A DNA stretch of 18,064 bases, from contig DATAZV010000471.1 in assembly GCA_036271855.1 (NCBI GenBank), positions 1-18,064 of the forward strand, given 5' to 3'. The notes under the pieces were generated by a model, which saw only the letters and a list, made by a program, of their open reading frames with translations, did not search any database and was not told the DNA's origin. This document shows positions 6,762-14,093 of this stretch, one piece after another. Position 1 is the stretch's first letter. Each line of letters begins with the position of its first letter. The stretch is from JAQGMJ01 sp036271855. GTDB lineage: Bacteria > Pseudomonadota > Gammaproteobacteria > Burkholderiales > JAEUOS01. Position numbers and translations under genes: made by a program.

Positions 6762-7760
6762 ATGAGCCATTCCGACCGCCGCAAGGTGCTGCAGGCACTG
6801 GCCGCATTCGGCGCGACTGCCGGCCTGCCCGCCGCGCGGGCGCAGCGCGATCCGGCGCAGGAATACCCGAGCAAGCCGGTGCGCCTGCTGTGCCCCTTTG
6901 CCGCCGCCGGCGGCGTCGACATCACGGCGCGCGCCATCGCGCAAAAGCTCACCGAGGCGTGGAAGCAGTCGGTGGTGGTGGAAAACCATCCCGGCGCCAA
7001 CGGCACCATCGCCGTCGACATGTGCGCCAAGGCGGCGCCGGACGGCTACACGCTGACGATGATTTCCTCCAGCCATTCGGTCAACGTCACCTTGCAGGGG
7101 CACACGCCTTACGACCTGACGCGCGACCTGGCGCCGATTACGCAGGTGACTTCGCAGCCCTACGTGCTGGTGGTCAACCCGCAATTGCCGGTGAAGAGTG
7201 TCGCCGAGCTGATCGCGCTGGCGAAGGCGAAGCCGGACAGCATCAACTACGGCTCTTCGGGGATCGGTGGCTTCAGCCATCTCTCGGGCGCGCTGTTCGC
7301 CTCGATGGCCGGGGTGAAAATGACGCATGTGCCTTACAAGGGCGGAGCGCCGGCGATGGCCGACGTAATCAGCGGCAATATCCAGATGCTGTTCTCGACC
7401 CTGTTGCAGTCGCATGGGCATATCGCGGCGGGCAAGCTGCGGGCGATTGCGGTGTCCACCTCCCGGCGCGCCGCCGCCGCGCCGAACATTCCGACGGTAC
7501 AGGAGTCGGGCCTGCCGGGGTTCGAGGTGGCCGGCTGGTATGGCGTGATGGCGCCGGCGGCCACGCCCGCGTCCATTGTGGGCAAACTCAATCAGGCCAT
7601 CGTCGCCGCGCTGCGCACGCCGGAGATGGCCGAGCGCCTGGGCGCCGATGGGTCCGAGCCGGTCGGCACCACGCAGGCGCAGTTCGGCGAGCACATCCGC
7701 TCGGAAATCGTGCGCTGGCGCAAGCTGATCCGCGAGCTCGGCTTGCGTACCGAAGCATAG
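6762..7760 (+). CDS. Bug-type (TctC-like) periplasmic solute-binding protein
   Basis: This 332-residue protein is a tripartite-tricarboxylate-transporter substrate-binding protein of the Bug family. It has an export signal with a twin-arginine-like stretch (SDRRKVLQALAAFG) and a likely cleavage after ALPAARA-type residues 25-27, before Gln28. The mature part starts EYPSKPVRLLCPF and carries the family segments AAAGGVDITARAIA, VVVENHPGANGTIA and APDGYTL. The start at 6762 is preceded by GGAGGAG at 7-nt spacing; the in-frame ATG at 6747 overlaps that site. No TctA/TctB membrane genes are in the window, as is usual for solitary Bug proteins. Its ligand is probably a carboxylate, presumably the substrate of the operon. 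Confidence 0.92.
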   Translation: MSHSDRRKVLQALAAFGATAGLPAARAQRDPAQEYPSKPVRLLCPFAAAGGVDITARAIAQKLTEAWKQSVVVENHPGANGTIAVDMCAKAAPDGYTLTMISSSHSVNVTLQGHTPYDLTRDLAPITQVTSQPYVLVVNPQLPVKSVAELIALAKAKPDSINYGSSGIGGFSHLSGALFASMAGVKMTHVPYKGGAPAMADVISGNIQMLFSTLLQSHGHIAAGKLRAIAVSTSRRAAAAPNIPTVQESGLPGFEVAGWYGVMAPAATPASIVGKLNQAIVAALRTPEMAERLGADGSEPVGTTQAQFGEHIRSEIVRWRKLIRELGLRTEA

Positions 7761-7769
7761 GAGGATTTC

Positions 7770-9170
7770 ATGTCGGCCATACTCGATAAGCCCGTCACCG
7801 CCAACGCCGCCGGCCTGGCGCAGCAATTCGGCGCGCTGGTCGCCGCGCTGGACTACGACGACCTACCGCCGGAAGCGGTGCACTGGGCCAAGGTCGGCAT
7901 ACTCGACACCGCCGGGGTCACCGTGGCCGGCGCGCGCGAACCTTGCGCGGCCTTGCTCACGCAGGCGCTGATGCCCGCGCCGGGACCCAGCGCCTTGTTC
8001 GGCCTGCCCGGCCGGTTGCGCGCGCTGGATGCGGCAATGATCAACGGCACGGCCAGCCATGCGCTGGATTTCGACGACTGCAACAACACCCTGGGCGGCC
8101 ATCCTTCGGCGCCGGTGTTGCCCGCGCTGTTCGCGCTGGCCGACGAGGGCGGGGTGGACGGGAAAAAATTCGTCGCCGCCTACGTTGCCGGGTTCGAGCT
8201 GGAAACCAAGATCGCGATGAGCGTGAATTTCCACCACTACATGAAGGGCTGGCATCCGACTGCGACGCTCGGGGTATTCGGCGCGGCGGCGGCCTGTGCG
8301 CGTTTGTTGGACCTGGATGCGGCGCGGACCGCCGTTGCCATCGCACTGGCGGCTTCGTCGGCCGCCGGCATCAAGGCGAACTTCGGCACCATGACCAAGC
8401 CGTTTCACATCGGCCGCTGCGCCAGCGAGGGCTTGCTGGCGGCGAAAATGGCGCAGGCGGGCTACACCGCGAATGCCGCGCGGGTATTCGAGCACGAGCA
8501 GGGGTTCTTCGAGGTGTACAACGGCGCCGGCAACTACGACGCGCTGCGCGGCATCAATGCCTGGGCCAGCCCGCTGGACATCGTGCGCCCGGGCATCGCG
8601 ATCAAGCAGTATCCCTGCTGCGGCAGCACGCATCCGGCGGTGGATGTGGCGATCGACCTGGCGCGTGCGCATGCTTTCCGCGAAGAAGACATCGCCGAAG
8701 TCGAGATATGGATTCATCAGCGGCGTCTGAAGCATACCAACCGGCCTGACCCGAACAGCGAGCTGGACGCCAAGTTCTCGGTGCAGTATGTGGTGGCGCG
8801 CGCACTGCTCGACGGCAGCGTGACCCTGGCGCATTTCGAGGACGAGGCGTACATGGACGCCCGTGTGCGCCGCCTGCTGCCACGGGTGAAGGCGGCGCCG
8901 TACGGTGATGTGCAGTTTGCGCCCGATAACCATTTCGGCGGCGAGGTGCGGGTGCACCTGAACGACGGCCGGGTGGTATCGGGCAAGACCGAGCAGCCGG
9001 CGGGACGCACCTCGGACAATCCCCTGACCGCCGAGCGCCTGCGCGAGAAGTTCGCGCATTGCGCGGCGCCCGCGCTGGGCGAGGCCAAAATCTCGGCAGC
9101 TTACGACGCGATTCAGAACATCGAAAACCTGGACGACATGCGCACCTTGAGCGCGCTGTTGTCGCTTTAA
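7770..9170 (+). CDS. MmgE/PrpD family protein 3
   Basis: This third MmgE/PrpD member has 466 residues and is the most canonical. It shows LDFDD (Asp100, Asp102, Asp103), His111 in GGHPSAPVLPA, His162 in GWHPTATLG, Lys210 in MTKPFHIG and Lys279 in AIKQYPCC. Two of these segments (TKPxHIG and HPxxxxG) are almost as in animal cis-aconitate decarboxylase. A strong ribosome-binding site (AGGAGG, 6 nt before the ATG at 7770) suggests higher translation than the first two copies. It lies 9 bp after the Bug gene and 15 bp before the flavoprotein gene. The specific reaction (dehydratase, decarboxylase or epimerase) is not decidable from sequence. Confidence 0.92.
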   Translation: MSAILDKPVTANAAGLAQQFGALVAALDYDDLPPEAVHWAKVGILDTAGVTVAGAREPCAALLTQALMPAPGPSALFGLPGRLRALDAAMINGTASHALDFDDCNNTLGGHPSAPVLPALFALADEGGVDGKKFVAAYVAGFELETKIAMSVNFHHYMKGWHPTATLGVFGAAAACARLLDLDAARTAVAIALAASSAAGIKANFGTMTKPFHIGRCASEGLLAAKMAQAGYTANAARVFEHEQGFFEVYNGAGNYDALRGINAWASPLDIVRPGIAIKQYPCCGSTHPAVDVAIDLARAHAFREEDIAEVEIWIHQRRLKHTNRPDPNSELDAKFSVQYVVARALLDGSVTLAHFEDEAYMDARVRRLLPRVKAAPYGDVQFAPDNHFGGEVRVHLNDGRVVSGKTEQPAGRTSDNPLTAERLREKFAHCAAPALGEAKISAAYDAIQNIENLDDMRTLSALLSL

Positions 9171-9185
9171 CCGAAGGAGCAGTTG

Positions 9186-10664
9186 ATGCAGCAATACGAC
9201 GTGGTGGTGGTGGGCAAGGGCAACGCGGCGTTGTGCGCGGCGCTGGCGGCAAGCCAGAAGGGCGCGCGCGTGGCCATGCTGGAGGCGGCCAGCGAAGATG
9301 AGTCCGGCGGCAACAGCCGCTTTGCCGGCGGGGTGATGCGCTTTGCCTATTCGACGGTGGAAGACCTGAAGCGCGTCACGGAATTGACGGACGAAGAGAT
9401 TGCCAACAGCGACTATGGCACCAATCGTGAGGACGAATTCTTCGACGATATGTTCCGCCTGACGCAATTCCGCACCGATCCCACGCTGTGCGAAATCCTG
9501 GTCACCAAGAGCCTGGACACCATGGCTTGGCTGCGCGACACCGGGGTGCGCTTCGTTCCCAACTACGGCCGGCAGTCCGGCCTGGTGAACGGCAAGCGCA
9601 AGTTCTTCGGCCGCTTGCCGATCGAGGTTTCCGGCGGCGGCGCCGGCCTGGTGGAGTTTCTCGACAAGGCGGCGAAAAAGGCCGGCATCGAGGTGTTTTA
9701 CGAAACCCGCGTCACGAAACTGATTTACGACGGCATCCGGGTCGGTGGCGTGGTCGCGCAGCAGCGCGGCGAGGTGGTGGAGTTCCGCGCCAAGGCGGTG
9801 ATCCTGGCTTGCGGCGGCTTCGAGGCGAACCCGGAAATGCGCGCCCGCTACCTGGGACCGGGCTGGGAACTGGCGAAAGTGCGTGGCTCGCGCTTCAACC
9901 AGGGTGACGGTCTGAAGATGGCGCTGGATATCGGCGCCGCGCCTTATGGGAACTGGTCCGGCTGCCACGCCACCGGCTGGGATCGCAATGCGCCGGAGTT
10001 CGGCGATGTGAACGTCGGCGACAAATTCCAGAAGCACAGCTACATCTTCGGCTTGCTGATCAACTCTTCGGGCAAGCGCTTTGTCGATGAAGGCTACGAT
10101 TTTCACTCCTTCACCTACGCCAAGTACGGCGGCGAGGTGCTGAAGCAAAACGCGCAGTTCGCCTGGCAGGTGTTCGACTCCAAGGTCAAGGATTACCTGC
10201 GCAATGAATACCGCATCAAGTTCGTCACCAAGGTGAGCGCCAATACCCTGGAGGAACTGGTGGAGAAGCTGGAGGGCGTGGATGCCAAAGCGGCGCTGAA
10301 GACCATCCAGGACTTCAACGCCGCGGTGCAAAAGGATGTGCCCTTCCAGCACACCGTGAAGGACGGCAAGGGGACGGTGGGTATCGAACCGCCGAAGTCG
10401 AACTGGGCGCAGGCGCTGGACGCGCCGCCCTACGACGCCTACCAGACCACCTGCGGCATCACCTTCACCTTCGGCGGCTTGCGCATCGATCCGGAAAGCG
10501 GCCAGGTGGTGGACGTGAATTTCCGCCCGATCCCGGGCCTGTATTGCGCCGGGGAAATGGTCGGCGGGATTTTCTATTTCAATTACGCCAGCGGCACCGG
10601 GCTGGTGTCGGGCGCGGTGTTCGGCAAGATCGCCGGCACCGGCGCTGCCGCCTCCTTGGCATAG
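9186..10664 (+). CDS. FAD-dependent dehydrogenase, TcuA/fumarate-reductase flavoprotein type
   Basis: This 492-residue flavoprotein resembles tricarballylate dehydrogenase TcuA, which oxidises tricarballylate to cis-aconitate. The N-terminal Rossmann segment is DVVVVGKGNAALCAALAA, with a Gly-rich FAD loop and Glu33 as ribose-binding acidic residue. GGNSRFAGG follows at 41-49. VILACGGFEANPEMR (205-219) and a long C-terminal FAD segment, GLYCAGEMVGGIFYFNYASG (451-470), are close to the TcuA pattern. No signal peptide or heme motif is present, so it is cytoplasmic and needs a separate electron acceptor; no TcuB is in the window. The ATG at 9186 has AAGGAG at 6-nt spacing; the TTG at 9183 is too close to it. 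The next gene starts 6 bp downstream. Another polycarboxylate could be the real substrate. Confidence 0.88.
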   Translation: MQQYDVVVVGKGNAALCAALAASQKGARVAMLEAASEDESGGNSRFAGGVMRFAYSTVEDLKRVTELTDEEIANSDYGTNREDEFFDDMFRLTQFRTDPTLCEILVTKSLDTMAWLRDTGVRFVPNYGRQSGLVNGKRKFFGRLPIEVSGGGAGLVEFLDKAAKKAGIEVFYETRVTKLIYDGIRVGGVVAQQRGEVVEFRAKAVILACGGFEANPEMRARYLGPGWELAKVRGSRFNQGDGLKMALDIGAAPYGNWSGCHATGWDRNAPEFGDVNVGDKFQKHSYIFGLLINSSGKRFVDEGYDFHSFTYAKYGGEVLKQNAQFAWQVFDSKVKDYLRNEYRIKFVTKVSANTLEELVEKLEGVDAKAALKTIQDFNAAVQKDVPFQHTVKDGKGTVGIEPPKSNWAQALDAPPYDAYQTTCGITFTFGGLRIDPESGQVVDVNFRPIPGLYCAGEMVGGIFYFNYASGTGLVSGAVFGKIAGTGAAASLA

Positions 10665-10670
10665 GCGGCC

Positions 10671-11420
10671 ATGCCCAAAGCCCCCAAGCCGGTAAAGCCA
10701 AGCGCGCGCGTGCGCAACGAGGCCGCCAACACACCGGTCAAGCCACTGGGCAGCGCCGAGGCTTTTGCCGATCTGCCGCGTGGGGAGCATGCCTACCAGG
10801 AGATTCGCCGCGCGATCCGCCAGCGGCGTTTTCGCGCGGGCGACCGGTTGCGCGAAGTGGAACTGGCGGAGTCCCTCGGGCTTTCACGCACGCCGGTGCG
10901 CGAGGCGCTGTACCGGCTGCTGGCCGATGGCCTGGCCACCGAGCACGGGCAGCGCGGCATCATGGTGGCGGAGTTCGACCACTCGATGGTGGGCGAGCTT
11001 TATGTGATGCGCGAAATGCTCGAAGGCATGGCAGCGCGCCTGGCGGCGCAAATGGCCTCCGAGGTCGAGATATCGCTCCTGACCGAATTGGGTGCGCAAT
11101 ACGCGGCGCTGGTGAAAAGCGGGCGCGGCGCCGAGCTGGCGGAAAAAAACCGCCAGTTCCACGAGGCGTTGTACCGCTGCGCCCACAACCGCTTTTTGCT
11201 CAAGATGCTCGACCCGCTGCACGATGCGCTGGGCCTGCTGGGCGACTCCAACCTGGCCGATCCGGCGCGGGCGCGGGCCAACGCGGTGGAGCATGCGGCG
11301 ATTGTCGATGCGATTGCGCGGCGCGACGCGGAAGGCGCGGACCGGCTGACGCGTGCGCACATCCACGAGGCGCACAAGGCGCGGGTCAAGCGCTTGTTCG
11401 CGCCGGGCGGCAAAAGCTAG
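10671..11420 (+). CDS. GntR family transcriptional regulator (FCD domain), operon-linked
   Basis: This 249-residue regulator has a basic N-terminal extension (residues 1-36). A winged helix-turn-helix follows at about 40-100 (YQEIRRAIRQRRFRAGDRL, LAESLGLSRTPVREALYRL), then an all-helical FCD ligand-binding domain. FCD metal/ligand positions visible are Asn160, His164 (NRQFHEALY), His208 (EHAAIVDAI) and His230. The first ligand is Asn rather than the usual Asp. It is the last gene of the plus-strand operon and probably controls it through the TGTATACA palindrome at 3801-3808, responding to a carboxylate intermediate. That target is inference. Confidence 0.92.
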   Translation: MPKAPKPVKPSARVRNEAANTPVKPLGSAEAFADLPRGEHAYQEIRRAIRQRRFRAGDRLREVELAESLGLSRTPVREALYRLLADGLATEHGQRGIMVAEFDHSMVGELYVMREMLEGMAARLAAQMASEVEISLLTELGAQYAALVKSGRGAELAEKNRQFHEALYRCAHNRFLLKMLDPLHDALGLLGDSNLADPARARANAVEHAAIVDAIARRDAEGADRLTRAHIHEAHKARVKRLFAPGGKS

Positions 11421-11422
11421 GG

Positions 11423-11450
11423 ACGGCGGCGCTGGAAGCTGCCGTTAATT
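11423..11450 (+). terminator. Possible terminator of the plus-strand operon
   Basis: ACGGCGGC (11423-11430) can pair with GCTGCCGT (11438-11445) around a 7-nt loop, giving an 8-bp stem with one G-T pair. TAATT follows instead of a proper T-tract. It lies 2 bp after the regulator stop codon and before the convergent lipoprotein gene. Confidence 0.4.
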
Positions 11451-11731
11451 CAGTGCGGCGACCGCGGCGCCACGACTTCGTAGCCCCGCGTGCGCATGCA
11501 AAAGTTGAAGTCGACGCTGGAATAGGGCTGGCTGGCTTCCTGGTAGCAGGCGACGGCTGACTGGTCGTAGGAGGCGCGCGGCGTCGTCCCGCTGGCGGCC
11601 TGCGGCGCCGGGTCAGGGCTGTCGAACACTTTATCGATGCCGTCCCAGGCCTTGTCGAACATCGGCTGCAGGGTCGCGCAGGCGCTCAAGGACAAAGCCA
11701 GCGGCAAAACCAGCAGCAGGAAATTTTTCAT
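11450..11731 (-). CDS. Small predicted lipoprotein, unknown function
   Basis: This 93-residue protein begins MKNFLLLVLPLALSLSAC, a short signal peptide ending in a lipobox (LSAC) with the lipid-carrying Cys18. The mature part of about 75 residues has a Pro/Ala-rich linker (DSPDPAPQAASG) and two further Cys, in VACYQEASQ and FNFCMRTRGYE, which could form a disulfide. It is likely anchored to the outer membrane. The start at 11731 gives the canonical signal peptide; an upstream in-frame ATG at 11776 would disrupt it. It lies 108 bp downstream of the M20 gene on the same strand. An AATATA box near 11776-11781 is a possible -10 of its own promoter. The family was not recognised, and it looks unrelated to the catabolic operons. 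Confidence 0.8.
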   Translation of the reverse strand: MKNFLLLVLPLALSLSACATLQPMFDKAWDGIDKVFDSPDPAPQAASGTTPRASYDQSAVACYQEASQPYSSVDFNFCMRTRGYEVVAPRSPH

Positions 11732-11839
11732 TTTCTTCACCGGGGTCAAACCGGGTTTAAACCTGTGTAGCGGCAAATATAAAAGCTTTCGCTTGCGCCC
11801 GCGCGCATTTAACCAGAAGTCACAATTACCAGCGCCGGA

Positions 11840-12994
11840 TCAGTCCGCGCCCGTGAGTTCGCGCAACACCCGCCACTGGATCTGCGCTGCCTGCACCAGC
11901 TGATCGAGCGGGGTCGATTCGTTCGGTGCGTGTCCTTCGTGGCCTTCGCCGGGACCGAAGTCGATGATCTCGATACCGTCGCGGGCGAAATAGCGGCCGT
12001 CGAACACGCCGACTACATCGAGAAAGCGTGCCGGCGCACCGGACACCTGTTCGATCGCGGTGCGAAAGGCGGCCACGCCGGCGCCGCTGCTGCCGCTGTC
12101 GAAGCCGTTGGAGCCGGTGAGCAGTTCGACCGTCACCGAACCGTCCGGCTCGCCAGCCGCCAGCGCGGCTGCGCGCAGCTCGGCGTAGGCTTCCTGCAGG
12201 TTTTCTTCCGGCAACAGGCGCCGGTCGATGGTGACGCTGCAGGTGCCGGGCACCACGTTGGTATTGCTGCCGCCGCTGATCGTGCCGACGCTGAGCGTGG
12301 CCTGCTTGGTGCCGCTTTTGCGCGCTGCGATGGCTAAGCTGAGGATCGTCTCGAGATGCTGCACCACCCTGAGCATGCGCAGGATGGCGTTGTCGCCCAG
12401 GTGCGGCATGCCGGCATGGGAGGTGCTGCCGTGAGTGGTGATGCGGGTCCACATGACGCCGCGTTCGCCGACCACCAGCTGGTTTTCGGTCTGCGCGCCA
12501 ACAATGAGGATGCCGGGTTTTACATGGCCGGCGTCGCGCAGGAATTTCAGGCCGTGCGGCCCCAGGCTTTCCTCGTCGCCGACGAAGGTGAAGACCACTT
12601 CGCCGTGTTTGGGGCCGCCGCGCCGCGCCAGCTCTTCGGCCAGCCAGAGCTGTACCGCCATCGGCCCCTTGCAGTTGCCCGCGCCCAGGCCGTAGATGCG
12701 GCCCTCGTGCAGGTGCGCCTGGAACGGGTCGGTGTTCCAGGCGCTGCGCTCGCCGGGTTCCACCGTGTCGGCATGGACGTTGAAGACCACCGAAGGGCTG
12801 CCGCTGCCGATGCGCGCCACCACATTGGAGACGCCGCCGGAATCCAGGCGCTCCACCAGGTAGCCGGCGGCGGAAAGGCGTTGCGCGCAATAAGTGGCGA
12901 TGGCCTCGGTGTTGCCGTGCGGGTAGGTGGAGGGAATCGCTATCAGCTCGCGCAACAGCGCAAGCAGCGACTGTGACGATTCGATGTCGCTCAT
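11840..12994 (-). CDS. M20 family (ArgE/DapE-like) amidohydrolase with altered metal site
   Basis: This 384-residue protein has the M20 layout. The first catalytic-domain half includes HADTV (His74, Asp76) and GDEES (Glu141/Glu142). The inserted dimerisation domain carries HGSTSHAGMPHLGDNAI (His193) and GGSNTNVVPG. A C-terminal HAPNE (His355) provides a further metal ligand. Two usual ligands are missing: the bridging Asp of the GxGxxDxKG motif is Asn107 (GLGAGNCKG), and the Glu of the GEPT motif is Ala167 (VGAQT). The family hydrolyses amide bonds of acylated or carbamoylated amino acids, so this last gene of the operon may act on the linear ureido product of the ring-opening enzymes. It follows the preceding gene by 9 bp. 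Confidence 0.9.
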   Translation of the reverse strand: MSDIESSQSLLALLRELIAIPSTYPHGNTEAIATYCAQRLSAAGYLVERLDSGGVSNVVARIGSGSPSVVFNVHADTVEPGERSAWNTDPFQAHLHEGRIYGLGAGNCKGPMAVQLWLAEELARRGGPKHGEVVFTFVGDEESLGPHGLKFLRDAGHVKPGILIVGAQTENQLVVGERGVMWTRITTHGSTSHAGMPHLGDNAILRMLRVVQHLETILSLAIAARKSGTKQATLSVGTISGGSNTNVVPGTCSVTIDRRLLPEENLQEAYAELRAAALAAGEPDGSVTVELLTGSNGFDSGSSGAGVAAFRTAIEQVSGAPARFLDVVGVFDGRYFARDGIEIIDFGPGEGHEGHAPNESTPLDQLVQAAQIQWRVLRELTGAD

Positions 12995-13003
12995 GCGCCG
13001 GGT

Positions 13004-14089
13004 TTAGAGTGTGTCGGTGCGCGCGATGATCGCCACCGGGCCGCCGCCCGGCGGGCCCTGGTGTTCGGCGCCGCCGGAGACGTAGATCATCGGGTCGCCG
13101 ACCACCGAGGCGATGACGCCGCCGACCACCGCGCGCGCGTGGCGGGTCTGGTTGATGTCGGAATCTTCCAGCATGGTGTGGCGCCGGCCGCGGGTGCTGC
13201 CGCTGGGGTCGGCCTCGGCCTTGGCGAAGACGTTGACGATGTTGGCCGCGGGCACCGGCAGGCTGGCGATGGCGTCCATCACCGAGCGGGCGTCGATGGC
13301 GTCGCGCATCACGGTGTGGGTGCAGACGTAGGGGCTGGGCGAGCTGGGCGCGTTGCCGAACACGATGACCGCGTTGTACATCAGTTCGATGCCACCGGAG
13401 GTGGAGGCCACCGCCGAATTGAGCTTCCAGTCGTTCAGCACGCAGGCGTCCGAAAGCTGGGTGCGCTGCACCTCGCCCAGCGCATAGGCGACGCCCAGCG
13501 CCGAGGCGCCGCGCGAATAGCCCATCGACTCGTAATTGTCGTGGGTTACCACCTGGGCGCCGCGCGCCGCCGCTTCGCCGATGCGCTCGGCGGTGAGCAG
13601 GGGGCACTTGACCTGGACGAAATGCACGTCTTCCGCATCGGCGATGCCGGCATCGCGCATCGCTTCCATCACCGCCTGCGCGGTGGCCTCGATCTGCGCC
13701 ATGCGCCCGAGCTCTTCGGGCAGGAACTCGCGGGTGAAGGCGATGCCGGCGGCCAGGCGCTTCGGGCCGAGTCGCACCGGGTCGGCGCTGATGCGGGTGA
13801 ACACGGTGATGTGCGGCGACAGCACGCCTTCGGTGCCGCCGGACATGACAAAGGCGATGCGCTTTTCCACCGCCTTCGGGCTCAGGTGCAGCAGGTCGCC
13901 CAGGTAATGGGACAGGGCGACGGTGGTGTATTCGCGGGTGAAGTCGTTGACGCAGCCGTTGCCCTCGGTCTTGCCCATCATGGCGATGATCTGTTCCGGC
14001 TTGATGGTGCCGGCGCCGATCAGGGCTTTCAGGCCGGACAGGTCGCCCGGGCCGGACTGACCAATTTTGTGGACATCGATGCGATACAT
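13004..14089 (-). CDS. Ring-opening amidohydrolase, cyanuric acid hydrolase/barbiturase (AtzD/TrzD) family
   Basis: This 361-residue protein belongs to the rare AtzD/barbiturase family, which hydrolyses cyanuric acid or barbituric acid and is built of three similar domains (toblerone fold). All three Lys-Ser pairs are present: Lys40 (GKTEGNG) with Ser83 (SGGTEG), Lys161 (VKCPLL) with Ser231 (SGGIE), and Lys290 (AKAEADPSG) with Ser338 (SGGAEHQGP). The repeated SGGxE shows the internal threefold symmetry. GKTEGNGCVNDFTR and GTEGVLSPH are family signatures. The ATG at 14089 gives the usual length and lies 4 bp after the stop of the preceding cyclic amidohydrolase gene, so the two are coupled. 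Whether the substrate is barbiturate, cyanurate or another cyclic imide cannot be read from sequence. Confidence 0.93.
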   Translation of the reverse strand: MYRIDVHKIGQSGPGDLSGLKALIGAGTIKPEQIIAMMGKTEGNGCVNDFTREYTTVALSHYLGDLLHLSPKAVEKRIAFVMSGGTEGVLSPHITVFTRISADPVRLGPKRLAAGIAFTREFLPEELGRMAQIEATAQAVMEAMRDAGIADAEDVHFVQVKCPLLTAERIGEAAARGAQVVTHDNYESMGYSRGASALGVAYALGEVQRTQLSDACVLNDWKLNSAVASTSGGIELMYNAVIVFGNAPSSPSPYVCTHTVMRDAIDARSVMDAIASLPVPAANIVNVFAKAEADPSGSTRGRRHTMLEDSDINQTRHARAVVGGVIASVVGDPMIYVSGGAEHQGPPGGGPVAIIARTDTL

Positions 14090-14093
14090 GTTG

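Noticed and set aside
7863..10790. A 975-codon open frame on the minus strand
   Set aside because: It lies antisense to MmgE/PrpD-3 and the flavoprotein, both with intact family motifs. Its composition (His/Arg/Ala/Gly-rich) is that of a GC-bias shadow frame, with no recognisable domain.
11754..11763. GGTTTAAACC palindrome upstream of the lipoprotein gene
   Set aside because: It is a perfect 10-bp palindrome but isolated, within the short leader, and with no second copy or cognate regulator. I do not call it a site.
11783..11794. AAGC-TTTC-GCTT mini hairpin downstream of the M20 gene as a terminator
   Set aside because: The stem is only 4 bp. A T-rich stretch follows on the minus strand, but stability is too low to support a call.
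11826..13607. A 593-codon minus-strand frame spanning the M20 and AtzD-like genes
   Set aside because: It is out of frame with both conserved genes and is His/Arg-rich without motifs.
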